NCBI RefSeq assembly: GCF_001941625.1
Contig: NZ_CP016076.1
Coordinates: 2,294,001-2,358,000 of the forward strand
Source of the DNA: Actinoalloteichus fjordicus
GTDB taxonomy: Bacteria; Actinomycetota; Actinomycetes; Mycobacteriales; Pseudonocardiaceae
Direction: 5' to 3'
DNA length: 64,000 nt
Position numbers and translations under genes: made by a program. The notes below the pieces were generated by a model that was not told the origin of the DNA, ran no database searches, and saw only the letters and a list, made by a program, of their open reading frames with translations. Positions 8,413 to 16,635 of the stretch are shown here, in pieces (positions within the stretch are counted from its first letter, which is position 1; every line of letters starts with the position of its first letter).

Positions 8413-9579
8413 TCAGCCGTCGGGCACGTCGAACTCGGCCAACGCAGCCCCGAGCGCGGCCAGCGTCCGGTCCACGTCGTCAGCCGTGTGATTGCCGAGA
8501 TGGCCGATGCGCACGGTGTGCTTCGCGGCAGTCGGATGGGTGCCCGCCTGAAGCACGACGCCGTGTCGTTCGACGGCGGCCACCAGCTCCGCCGCGCCGA
8601 TGCCCGTCGGGGTGCGGAACACGGTGACGCCGTGGGCGCGGTCGGCGGCCGCGGTGAACAGCCGCAGGCCCGTCGTGGCGAGTCCGTTCCGCAGTCGGGC
8701 CGCCAACGCCGTATGGCGGCGGGTCCGCTCCCCGCCTTCGGCGACGATCAGTCGCAGGCTCTCGGCCAGCGCACTCACCAGACTGCCCGGCGGAGTCTGG
8801 AAATAGGCGAAGCCGCCCGCCGCCAGCGCGCGCATCACCGGCAGCCAGCGCCCCAGATCGAGGCTGTAACCGCGCGGCGACCACGTTCGTTCGATCAGGA
8901 CCCGCAACGCCCTGGTCCGGAGTGAGACGAGGAACAGGCCGCCGGGTCCGCTCAGCGCCTTGGGCGGCGAGGTGAGGTAGGCGTCCACATCCCAGTCGTC
9001 CTGCCGGACCTCCTCCGCGCCCGCTGCGGCGATGCCGTCGACCAGGCTGAGCGCGCCGTGCCTGCGGGCGAGCGCGGTCAAGGCCGCGACGTCGGCGCGA
9101 ACGCCGCTGCTGGAGTCGACGTCGGTGAGCAGCACCGCCTGATACGACTCGTCTCGCAGCCGCGACGCCACCTCGTCGAGATCGAGACCGCGACCCGGCT
9201 CGGCCCGCAGCACTCGGCTCGACAGGCCGAGGCTCGAGCACAGCTCCTGCCAGCGCTCGCCCCACATCCCGGTGGAGAGCACGAGCGCGGGCCGTCCGGG
9301 GTCGAGCAGGCTCACCGCGAGGCTCTCCATGCCCGCCGTCCCCGACCCCGGCACGATGAACACCTCGCCCTCGGCCGTGCCGAGCACCGGTCGCAGCAGC
9401 TGCATCGTCTCCCGGACCTCGGCAAGGAACCGGTGGTCGGTGATCGGTGGCGCCTGGTCGGCGAGCCTGCCGCGCACCGAGGGCGCCAGCCTGGTCGGGC
9501 CGACCACCATCGCCAGCGGCGCGGGCCGGGATGCGCGCTCCTCGGTCGTCCCGGCGCCGTCGCCGCCTCGCGTGGTCAT
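8413..9579 (-). CDS. Class V PLP-dependent aminotransferase
   Basis: A 388-aa fold-type I aminotransferase of the alanine-glyoxylate/serine-pyruvate/phosphonopyruvate branch. The PLP lysine is probably K207 in SPPKALSGPGG. The aspartate pair (TDVDSSSG and LVDGIAAAG) and the glycine-rich PGSGTAGME loop fit the family. Its ATG overlaps the stop of the upstream cupin gene (ATGA at 9576-9579), so it is the third gene of a coupled operon with a cupin and a radical SAM enzyme. The amino acceptor is unknown. The setting suggests a small biosynthetic pathway rather than central metabolism. Confidence 0.82.
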   Translation of the reverse strand: MTTRGGDGAGTTEERASRPAPLAMVVGPTRLAPSVRGRLADQAPPITDHRFLAEVRETMQLLRPVLGTAEGEVFIVPGSGTAGMESLAVSLLDPGRPALVLSTGMWGERWQELCSSLGLSSRVLRAEPGRGLDLDEVASRLRDESYQAVLLTDVDSSSGVRADVAALTALARRHGALSLVDGIAAAGAEEVRQDDWDVDAYLTSPPKALSGPGGLFLVSLRTRALRVLIERTWSPRGYSLDLGRWLPVMRALAAGGFAYFQTPPGSLVSALAESLRLIVAEGGERTRRHTALAARLRNGLATTGLRLFTAAADRAHGVTVFRTPTGIGAAELVAAVERHGVVLQAGTHPTAAKHTVRIGHLGNHTADDVDRTLAALGAALAEFDVPDG

Positions 9580-10016
9580 CGGCCGTCGGCCCACTCGACG
9601 TAGTCCTCGCGGTGCGGGGTGAACACGTCGAGCGCGACCGAGCGCTCCAATGCCCACACCTGGTGCTCGATCCCGCCGCGTACCACGAAGCTGTCGCCCG
9701 GCCCCGCCTCGAAGGTCTCGTCCCCGGCCTGGACCCGCACCCGACCGGAGACGAGATAGGCGAGCTGCTCATGCGGATGGCTGTGACGGGGGAACACCGA
9801 ACCCTTCTCCATCACGTGCTCGACGAGCATGAGCCGGTCGTTGTAGGCCAGGACCCGGCGCAGCAGCCCTGGATAGGCGTCGGCACCGTCCACCGTGGCG
9901 GCGGGCACGATGACGACGTCGCGGTCGAGTCGGGACGCGTCGGTCCCGTCCGCCGCCGGTCGGGTTCCGGGGCTCGCGGGCTGGGAGTCGCTCGGCACGG
10001 CGTTCCTCGCCTTCAC
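9576..10016 (-). CDS. Cupin domain protein
   Basis: A 146-aa single-domain cupin. Metal-binding motif 1 is HSHPHEQLAYLVSGRV and motif 2 is PGDSFVVRGGIEHQV, giving three or four His/Glu ligands. Such proteins are dioxygenases, isomerases, lyases or binding proteins. GTG 10016 overlaps the radical SAM stop as GTGA and has no clear ribosome-binding site, which indicates translational coupling. The first ~30 residues are probably disordered. A later GTG at the AVPSD segment is an alternative start. Confidence 0.78.
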   Translation of the reverse strand: MKARNAVPSDSQPASPGTRPAADGTDASRLDRDVVIVPAATVDGADAYPGLLRRVLAYNDRLMLVEHVMEKGSVFPRHSHPHEQLAYLVSGRVRVQAGDETFEAGPGDSFVVRGGIEHQVWALERSVALDVFTPHREDYVEWADGR

Positions 10017-11443
10017 CTGGTCGGACGGACGTAAAGCGGCAGCGGGGTGACGTCGGCGTTCACGGTCCCCGCCTCGGCCTCGGTGGTGGGGAAGTGCGCC
10101 CGGTCGAAGACCTGATGCAGGCTGGAGACGCAGCCAGGGGGAACGGCGACGACGACGCCGGTCTCGTCCGTAAGCGACTGCGCGGCGATGAACCGATAGC
10201 TCTCGCCGCCCCGCAGGTCGACGCGGGTCCACTCGGTGGGCGTCCCGCCGGAGCGCAGCCGTCGGTGGTAGACGCTCCTCGGCTCGTCGACGTCGTTGCG
10301 CACCCGGATGTGCACGGCGCGGACGTCGCCCTCCCAGTCGAAGCCCGCGACGTCGTGGGGTTCGCTCGTGGGCAGATCGGGGACGGTGGGCAGGGCGGGC
10401 ACCTGATCGGGAATCCGCCGGATTCGGGCGTGGGTGCCGCATCGGGTGCAGTTCCCCTCGGCGGTCAGACCGAGCAGCCGGGCGTTCAGCCCGTAGCGGG
10501 TGATCTGGAGCGCCCCGCAGCTGCGGCACCAGGTGTTGGCGGCCTCGGTGTCGTACACGTTGCCCAGGTAGACGTGGTCCAGCCCCATGTCCAGGGCCAC
10601 CTGCCTGGCGCGTTCCAGCCGGTCCACCGGCGTGCGGATGGTGTTCGTCATCTTGTAGTCGGGGTGGAAGCGGACGAAGTGCGTCGGCACCTCCGGCCCG
10701 AGCCGCTCCCCGACGAAGCGCGCCATGTCGCGCGCGTTGTCCTCACTGTCGCTGAGGTCGGTGACCATCAGCGTGGAGACCTCCAGGTGCCTGCCGGACC
10801 GGTACACCTGCTCGGTCGCGGCCAGGACCGGCTCGATCCAGCCCTTGGTGATCTTCCGGTAGTACTTCGGGTCCATGGACTTGATCGAGACGGAGAAGAT
10901 GTCGATCACCGGAATCAGTTCCTCGACGGCCTTCTCGGAGATGAAGAACGCCGACTTGTAGAGGTTCAGGATGCCTTTCTGGCGAGCGAGGGTCGCCGTC
11001 TCGGTGACGAACTCGTGCCAGACGACCGGATCGTTGTACGTCCAGGAGATGACCTTGATTCCGTGCCGGACCGCGATGTCGACGACTTCCTGCGGCGTGT
11101 AGTAGAAGACGTCGGAGTCGGCGACGAAACGGGCCTGTGACGTCTTCCAGTTGTGGCAGTAGTCGCAGTTCAGCATGCAGCCGATGTTCCCCATGGAGAG
11201 GATGCGGGCGCCGGGTTCGAAATGGAAGACGGCCTCGGTCTCGATCGTCTCCTCCGTGGCGTGCACCGATCGGCCGTAATTGAGGCTCACCAGCGTGCCG
11301 CCTCGATTAGCCCTGACCATGCAGAATCCGTGTTGACCTGGCCTTATTCGGCAGTTCCTCGGGCTCAGCCTGCATTGGACCACGCCGTCGCCGAGGTCGT
11401 CCTGCAGCCGGGCGGGGTAGCCTTCTTCCTGCCATTTCTTCAT
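10013..11443 (-). CDS. AmmeMemoRadiSam-type radical SAM enzyme
   Basis: A 476-aa radical SAM enzyme of the AmrS-like (AmmeMemoRadiSam) family. The 4Fe-4S motif is CMLNCDYC (CxxxCxxC) near residue 90. A second cysteine set, CRSCG...CTRCG near residues 310-345, is typical of the family. The last ~110 residues form an extra, mostly beta domain (VHIRVRNDVDEP..., YRFIAAQSL). ATG 11443 is preferred because GAGG lies 8 nt upstream; GTG 11449 is an alternative. It heads a tight operon with a cupin and an aminotransferase. The usual AmmeMemo partners A and B are absent, so the reaction is unknown. Confidence 0.85.
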   Translation of the reverse strand: MKKWQEEGYPARLQDDLGDGVVQCRLSPRNCRIRPGQHGFCMVRANRGGTLVSLNYGRSVHATEETIETEAVFHFEPGARILSMGNIGCMLNCDYCHNWKTSQARFVADSDVFYYTPQEVVDIAVRHGIKVISWTYNDPVVWHEFVTETATLARQKGILNLYKSAFFISEKAVEELIPVIDIFSVSIKSMDPKYYRKITKGWIEPVLAATEQVYRSGRHLEVSTLMVTDLSDSEDNARDMARFVGERLGPEVPTHFVRFHPDYKMTNTIRTPVDRLERARQVALDMGLDHVYLGNVYDTEAANTWCRSCGALQITRYGLNARLLGLTAEGNCTRCGTHARIRRIPDQVPALPTVPDLPTSEPHDVAGFDWEGDVRAVHIRVRNDVDEPRSVYHRRLRSGGTPTEWTRVDLRGGESYRFIAAQSLTDETGVVVAVPPGCVSSLHQVFDRAHFPTTEAEAGTVNADVTPLPLYVRPTR

Positions 11444-12174
11444 GATCACGGCCTCGTTCCGGCGGGCGGGTCACGACGCCGACGGCCGATTTCTTCGATC
11501 AGCGATCGGTCGCCGTCGTCCGAATTGTCCTTCGATCGGCATTCCGCCTCGGGTGCCGCATACGGTCGTCGGCGATCAGTCGGCTTCGACGACGGCATCC
11601 CGGCACGAACGACGGTGGGCCGGTCGGCTGGCTTGGCGTGGTGGGGAGAAAGCGGTGCTTCCGTGGCTTGAGCATCAACGATATCGAGGAGGAATTCGAT
11701 GACGCGGTGTCCGCTGTGGACGATCCGTCGTCGCTCGCCGCCGGGGCGGTGCTGATCGACTGCGGCGAAATTCGACCCGAGTGTGATGCCGATTACAGAA
11801 AAGCAGGGCGGTGACGCGCTGTCAAGGGTCGTCACCCCGAGTCTGCATGACGTCGGAGGTGCGGGCTCCGGCGTTCGCGGCGTCTGCCGTGCGGCGGCAT
11901 CGGCCGCCCGCCGCATCGACCGTGCGCCGTCGGGCGATCGTCGCGGCTGCGCCGTCCACCGCCTGCCTGACGACGCCCTCGACTGATCGGCGGCGCGGTC
12001 GACGCTCTCCGCCGGACCGGTCGGACGACGGGACCACGACGGATGCGGGCCTCGCCCGCGCTGACCTCGTCGATCGGATCGGCTTGCGATCTGCTCCCGC
12101 CCCGGGTGCGTGAGGTTCCGGTAAGGGCGCCGTGAAGCGCCTGTGAGCTGCGAAGACACCTTTTTCGAGAAAGA
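11444..12174. other. Long region between divergent units
   Basis: About 730 nt between the radical SAM operon and the zinc-ribbon gene. Only a small plus-strand ORF (11641-11814) looks plausible. A reverse 50-codon frame ending at 11446 abuts the radical SAM start but has poor coding character. Confidence 0.4.
11641..11814 (+). CDS. Candidate small acidic ORF (57 aa)
   Basis: This frame encodes an acidic segment (SINDIEEEFDDAVSAVDD) followed by a Cys-containing tail (AVLIDCGEIRPECDADYRK). Third codon positions are largely G or C, unlike the neighbouring frames. Possible starts are GTG 11641 or TTG 11668; neither has a convincing ribosome-binding site. An acidic leader-like half plus a short Cys-bearing tail, upstream of and divergent from a radical SAM operon, is reminiscent of a modified-peptide precursor. 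That is speculative. It could equally be a non-coding open frame. Confidence 0.3.
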   Translation: MGRKRCFRGLSINDIEEEFDDAVSAVDDPSSLAAGAVLIDCGEIRPECDADYRKAGR

Positions 12175-12202
12175 TCGACATGTGCCGTCGTATGCGTATG
12201 CT
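12175..12202 (+). promoter_or_regulatory. Putative promoter for a leaderless transcript
   Basis: TCGACA (12175-12180), a 16-nt spacer and TATGCT (12197-12202), with the GTG start of the zinc-ribbon gene only 6 nt further on. Transcription would begin at or next to the start codon, a common actinomycete arrangement. Confidence 0.45.
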
Positions 12203-12208
12203 TGCATA

Positions 12209-12559
12209 GTGGTTTGTCCCAAGTGTCAGAACTTGATGCGCACCTATGAGCGCAACGGCGTCCATCTGGAACAGTGCGAAGGCTGTCGCGGAATCTTCCT
12301 CGACAGAGGCGAGCTGGAGCAGATGACCAACGCGGAGCAGAGCTTCTACGGCTCGGCACCCCCCTTCCAGCCTGACGGCGGCCATCGGCATCACGGCGGC
12401 CACTCGGACTCGCCTCGTCCGTATCAGGGCCACCGTCCCGACTCGCCCGGCCCCTACCGGGGTGGCCACGGCGGCGGACACTACGAGGACTCGCCTCGGC
12501 CCTACGGCCAGCGGCGGGATCGCGGCCCCGGCGGGTTTCTTCGGAACCTGTTCGACTAG
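12209..12559 (+). CDS. TFIIB-type zinc-ribbon protein
   Basis: A 116-aa protein. Residues 1-40 carry a zf-TFIIB zinc ribbon with ligands C3, C6, C23 and C26 (CPKC...CEGC) and the family stretch GIFLDRGELE. The remainder is a His/Gly/Pro-rich low-complexity tail with three imperfect copies of DSP(R/G)PY, ending in FLRNLFD. GTG 12209 is chosen because the zinc ribbon starts there and a -10 element sits just upstream; a longer frame from 12143 adds unrelated residues. The function of this family is unknown. The kinase-like gene 8 nt downstream is probably co-transcribed and also begins with a Cys4 ribbon. Confidence 0.8.
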   Translation: MVCPKCQNLMRTYERNGVHLEQCEGCRGIFLDRGELEQMTNAEQSFYGSAPPFQPDGGHRHHGGHSDSPRPYQGHRPDSPGPYRGGHGGGHYEDSPRPYGQRRDRGPGGFLRNLFD

Positions 12560-12567
12560 TCGCGAAG

Positions 12568-13227
12568 ATGAATCTGCTCGTCTGCCCCGGCTGCGGCGAT
12601 CGCACCGACACTCCCGTCGTCGCGCCCGCCCAGCCGGTGCTCACCTGTACGACCTGCGGCCATGAGCGACGATTCGCCCGCCGTCCGTTGTTCGCCCTCG
12701 TCGGGCCCAGCGGCACCGGCAAGTCGACGGTCGCCAGGCTGCTCGCCGAGCGGCTGCAGGACCGTGCCGTCGTGTTGGAACAGGACGTCCTCTGGCTCGC
12801 CGGACTGCGCGATCCCGCCGAGGACCACCGGCTCTTCCGGTCTACCTGGCTGCGGCTCGCGGCGATGATCCACCAGAGTGGTCGTCCCGCCGTGCTCTGC
12901 GGAACCGTGGTGCCGATCGAGTTCGAACACCTGCCGGAACGCGCCCTGTTCAGCGAGATCCGCTACCTCGGGCTGGTCACCGACCGCGAGACGCTCGCCG
13001 AGCGGCTTCGCGCCCGTCCGGCGTGGCGGCAGTGGTCGGAGCCGAGGATCACCGAGACGCTGGAGTTCACCGACTGGCTGGTGGCCAACGCCGCCTCGAT
13101 GTCGCCGCCGGTCCGCCTGCTGGACACCACCGGGGTGCCCACGTCGGACACCGCCGACGAGGTCGCCAGGTGGATCCACGACGAACTGGACCGCGATGCC
13201 GCAGGCGACGCCCCGGCCGAGGACTGA
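12568..13227 (+). CDS. P-loop kinase-like protein with N-terminal zinc ribbon
   Basis: A 219-aa protein. Residues 6-30 hold CPGCG...CTTCG, a Cys4 zinc ribbon. A Walker A loop, GPSGTGKST, is at about 46-54, followed by a nucleoside/shikimate-kinase-like fold (VLEQDVLWL, RYLGLVTDRETLAERLRARP). This suggests a small-molecule or nucleotide kinase, or a regulatory ATPase; the substrate is unknown. It starts 8 nt after the zinc-ribbon gene stop, so the two form one operon. The Shine-Dalgarno is weak (GCGAAG). The C-terminus (about 195-219) is acidic and probably disordered. Confidence 0.72.
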   Translation: MNLLVCPGCGDRTDTPVVAPAQPVLTCTTCGHERRFARRPLFALVGPSGTGKSTVARLLAERLQDRAVVLEQDVLWLAGLRDPAEDHRLFRSTWLRLAAMIHQSGRPAVLCGTVVPIEFEHLPERALFSEIRYLGLVTDRETLAERLRARPAWRQWSEPRITETLEFTDWLVANAASMSPPVRLLDTTGVPTSDTADEVARWIHDELDRDAAGDAPAED

Positions 13228-13382
13228 CGCCGTAGCGCCGAATCGGCCTGCGCATTCCGGCTCCCCCGCCTGCGGGCGCGGCCGAACGACGACGAGAACG
13301 CCTGCCCACCCCGCCGCTCCCGCCGCACCGGTCTCGTTGGCCTGCCGGACACCGCCGCCGACCAGCGACGACGCGCTGTCGA

Positions 13383-14675
13383 TCACAACTCCGCGAGCCG
13401 CCGCTCCAGTGCCTCGGCACGCACGTCACTGAGCCGCAGGGCCACGGTCAGCGCCGTCTCCCACGCACGACGAGCCTCGGCATCTCGACCGGCGGCGTGG
13501 TGGGCGGTGCCCTCGGTCGTGCGGGCGTTGACCACACACCACAGCCAGCCGATCCGCCGGGCCAGATCGGCTGCGGCGTCCGCCATGGTGACCGCGTCGT
13601 CCCAGTCGCCGAGGGCGAGGCGCATCTCCGCCAGCCTGGCCAGGGTGAACGCGGACAGGACGGGGGAGTCGACCTGGTCGGCCAGCTCGGCGGCCCGTAG
13701 TTGGGCGCTCACCGCGTCGTCTTCTCGGCCGAGGTGATGCAGGGCCTGGGCCCGATAGGACCACACGTTGGACAGGCCGTCGATGCAGTCCACCGAGGTG
13801 AACGCCCGCTCCGCCTCGGCGACCCGGTCGAGCACCCGACTCGCGTCGAGCGGCGCATCCTCGATGCTGTTGCGATCCAGGGCCGCCCTGGACAGCGCCG
13901 TCAGCGTCCAGCCCAGCTCGCGCTCCTGGCCCAGCTCGGTGCGGATGCGCAAGGCCTCGTCGAGATAGGCCGCCGCCCGGTCCCAGTCGGTTTCCTCGAT
14001 GGCGATGACGCCGAGCGCATGGAGCATCCAGCCCTGGCCCAGCAGGTCCTCCGCTGCCCGCGCCGTCCGCAGCGCTGCCTTGGACGCCGTCCGCCAGATC
14101 ACCCACGGCTTGGTCAGGGAGAGGTACTCCCACCAGACGACGGGCAGTTCCCAGGCCCGCCTGGTCAGGCCCGCGGCCGTCGCGAAGCGGACCCAGGACA
14201 CCAGGTCGCGAGACCAGGTCTCGCACCAGGCGCGCCCCGCCTCGGCGGAGTCGAAGACCTCCGGTGTCACGCCGTCGGCCGGGGCACCGGGGGTCACTGC
14301 GGGGCCGCTCACGTGCGTGACGGCCTCATTCGCGTTGACGGCCGAGTGCACGAACCAGTCAGTCGCGCGCCGGGCCAGCAGCGCCCGCTCCACGTCCTCG
14401 ACCTCCCCGAGTTCCTCGGCCAGCGCCCGCTGCGTGTCGTCGTAGTCGTATCGCTCCTGCTCACGGACCAGCAGCGCCCGGTCCACGAGGTCCTCGAGCA
14501 GCCGTCGTGCGTCGTCGACCTCGGCGGCGAGCACGGCGGCGGCGAGTCCGGGGGTGATCGGAGTGGGCAGCAGGGCGAGTCGCCGCCACGCTTCCCACCG
14601 TGCCCGCCCCAGCCCCTCGACGGCCCTCCGTCTCGTCTCGCCCTGTGCCGTCGCGCCGTTTCGATCGTCACTCAT
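13383..14675 (-). CDS. TPR-repeat protein, regulator-like
   Basis: A 430-aa protein made mainly of tetratricopeptide-like helical repeats (about residues 195-425; for example AYLDEALRIRTELGQERELGWTLTALSRAAL and HAAGRDAEARRAWETALTVAL). The N-terminal 1-110 resembles the winged-helix stretch after the NB-ARC module of AfsR/SARP-type regulators (GLAAAVLAAEVDDARRLLEDLVDRALL). No ATPase or DNA-binding domain is visible, so it looks like the C-terminal half of such a regulator working as a stand-alone scaffold. It follows the ABC exporter genes but is separated from them by a strong hairpin. Confidence 0.65.
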   Translation of the reverse strand: MSDDRNGATAQGETRRRAVEGLGRARWEAWRRLALLPTPITPGLAAAVLAAEVDDARRLLEDLVDRALLVREQERYDYDDTQRALAEELGEVEDVERALLARRATDWFVHSAVNANEAVTHVSGPAVTPGAPADGVTPEVFDSAEAGRAWCETWSRDLVSWVRFATAAGLTRRAWELPVVWWEYLSLTKPWVIWRTASKAALRTARAAEDLLGQGWMLHALGVIAIEETDWDRAAAYLDEALRIRTELGQERELGWTLTALSRAALDRNSIEDAPLDASRVLDRVAEAERAFTSVDCIDGLSNVWSYRAQALHHLGREDDAVSAQLRAAELADQVDSPVLSAFTLARLAEMRLALGDWDDAVTMADAAADLARRIGWLWCVVNARTTEGTAHHAAGRDAEARRAWETALTVALRLSDVRAEALERRLAEL

Positions 14676-14684
14676 GACTCGGAT

Positions 14685-14728
14685 GCTCGGCTGCTCTCGG
14701 TCGTTCGGCCACTCGAGAGCAGCCGAGC
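14685..14728 (-). terminator. 15-bp hairpin after the ABC exporter operon
   Basis: Arms GCTCGGCTGCTCTCG (14685-14699) and the exact complement at 14714-14728, with a 14-nt loop. It lies about 100 nt beyond the stop of the second exporter gene, so it most likely ends that operon. It also sits just upstream of the TPR gene. Confidence 0.6.
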
Positions 14729-14823
14729 AGACGAGGCCGCCGGGGCCCGGTCCGCGCCCCGGATCGGCCCACCCGGCCTGCGGCGACCTCCCCTGCGGCC
14801 CCGGCAGGAGTCAGCCGATCGGA

Positions 14824-16635
14824 TCAGGCCGTCTCCACCGTCGCGTCGGTGAACTGGGCGGCGTACAGCCTGGCGTAGGCCCCGCCCGAGGCCAGTAGCG
14901 CATCGTGGTCGCCCTGCTCGACGATCCGGCCGGACTCCATCACCAGGATCACGTCGGCGTCACGGATCGTCGACAGCCGATGGGCGATGACGAAGCTGGT
15001 GCGGCCCTCCCGCAGCGAGGCCATGGCGTGCTGGATGAGCACCTCGGTGCGGGTGTCCACCGAGCTGGTCGCCTCGTCGAGGATGAGGATCGCCGGTTCG
15101 GTGAGGAAGGCCCGCGCGATCGTGATGAGCTGCTTCTCGCCCGCGCTGACGCCCTCGCCCTCGTGGTCCATCACCGTGTCGTAGCCCTCGGGCAGGGTGC
15201 GGACGAAGCGGTCGACGTGGGTGGCCATCGCCGCCTCGACGACCTTCTCCCGCGTCGCGCCGTCGACCCCGTAGGCGATGTTCTCGGCGATCGTCCCGCC
15301 GACCAGCCAGGTGTCCTGTAGGACCATGCCGATCGGGCGGCGCAGCTCGGCGCGCGACATCGTCGCGATGTCCACGCCGTCCACGGTGATCCGGCCGCCG
15401 GTGACCTCGTAGAAGCGCATCAGCAGGTTGATCAGGGTGGTCTTGCCCGCCCCGGTCGGGCCCACGATCGCGACCGTCTGACCGGGCTCGACGGCCAGCG
15501 ACAGGTCCTCGATCAGCGGCGTGTCCTCCTGGTAGCGGAAGGAGACCTCCTCGAACGCCACCCGTCCCGTGACCCGATCGGCCCGAGGCGCCGTCGCGGG
15601 ATCGCGCTCCTGCTCCTCGGCGTCGAGCAGTGCGAAGACCCGCTCGGCGGAGGCCACGCCGGACTGGAGCAGGTTCGCCATCGACGCGATCTGGCTGATC
15701 GGCTGATTGAACTGCTGGGAGTACTGGATGAACGCCTGGACGTCGCCGATGGTCATCGAGCCGGAGATGATCCGCAGGCCGCCGATGACCGCGATCAGCA
15801 CGTAGCCGAGGTTCCCGATGAAGCGCAGGGCGGGCTCGATGACGCCGGAGACGAACTGCGCGCGGAAGCTGGAGGCGAACAGCGCCTGATTGTGCTTCTC
15901 GAAGGTGTCCGCCGCCTGCTGCTGCCTGCCGAACGCCTGGACGAGGGCGTGACCCGTGTACATCTCCTCGATGTGGCCGTTGAGCTTCCCGGTGGCGGTC
16001 CACTGCCGGACGAACTGCGGCTGGGCCCGCTTGCCGATGGCCATCGTGACCAGGATCGACAGCGGCACGCTGATCAGCGCCACCAGAGTGAGCACCGGTG
16101 AGATCCAGAACATCATCACCAGCACGCCGATCAGCGTGAGCACCGAGGTCACGATGCGGTTGAGCGCCTGCTGGAGCGTCTGGGAGATGTTGTCGACGTC
16201 ATTGGTGATGCGGGACAGGACCTCGCCGCGCGGCTGCTGATCGAAGTAGCCGAGGGGCAGCCGGGTGAGCTTCGTGGCGGCCTGTTCCCGCATGCGGTAC
16301 GCGGTGGACAGCGCGATGCGGGCCGTCAACCGTCCTCGGATGAGGGTGAAGCCCGCCGAGGCCACGACGATCGCGATCGCGACGAGCAGCACCCGGCCGA
16401 TCGCGGTGAAGTCGACGCCGGAGCCGGCCAGGCCGGTCACGACCAAATCGGTGACTCGGCCGAGCAGGGCGGGGACCACCACCGACAGTGCGACGCTGAC
16501 GGCGGCGAGTACCAGGATGACGATGATCAGCACGAGATCGGGGCGCATCGAGCCGATCAGCCTGCGGGCGGAGCCCGCGAAGTCCATCGGCTTCTTGCTC
16601 GCCGCCGTGTTCCGATCCGCGGCAGCCGTACTCAT
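14824..16635 (-). CDS. ABC exporter half-transporter, subunit 2
   Basis: A 603-aa fused permease/ATPase. About six membrane helices lie in residues 35-320 (VLIIVILVLAAVSVALSVVVPALL onward). The nucleotide-binding domain has Walker A GPTGAGKTT near residue 395, signature VSAGEKQ (in place of LSGGQ), Walker B ILILDEATSS and the H-loop IAHRLST. Its ATG overlaps the stop of subunit 1 (ATGA), so the two are made together as a heterodimeric multidrug/lipid-type exporter. The altered signature motif suggests the asymmetric sites seen in such heterodimers. The substrate is unknown. Confidence 0.88.
   Translation of the reverse strand: MSTAAADRNTAASKKPMDFAGSARRLIGSMRPDLVLIIVILVLAAVSVALSVVVPALLGRVTDLVVTGLAGSGVDFTAIGRVLLVAIAIVVASAGFTLIRGRLTARIALSTAYRMREQAATKLTRLPLGYFDQQPRGEVLSRITNDVDNISQTLQQALNRIVTSVLTLIGVLVMMFWISPVLTLVALISVPLSILVTMAIGKRAQPQFVRQWTATGKLNGHIEEMYTGHALVQAFGRQQQAADTFEKHNQALFASSFRAQFVSGVIEPALRFIGNLGYVLIAVIGGLRIISGSMTIGDVQAFIQYSQQFNQPISQIASMANLLQSGVASAERVFALLDAEEQERDPATAPRADRVTGRVAFEEVSFRYQEDTPLIEDLSLAVEPGQTVAIVGPTGAGKTTLINLLMRFYEVTGGRITVDGVDIATMSRAELRRPIGMVLQDTWLVGGTIAENIAYGVDGATREKVVEAAMATHVDRFVRTLPEGYDTVMDHEGEGVSAGEKQLITIARAFLTEPAILILDEATSSVDTRTEVLIQHAMASLREGRTSFVIAHRLSTIRDADVILVMESGRIVEQGDHDALLASGGAYARLYAAQFTDATVETA

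Noticed and set aside
11446-12222. 259-codon reverse frame upstream of the radical SAM gene
   Set aside because: The composition is rich in Arg, Ser and Pro with no recognisable domain; its last 50 codons overlap the radical SAM start but have poor third-position bias.
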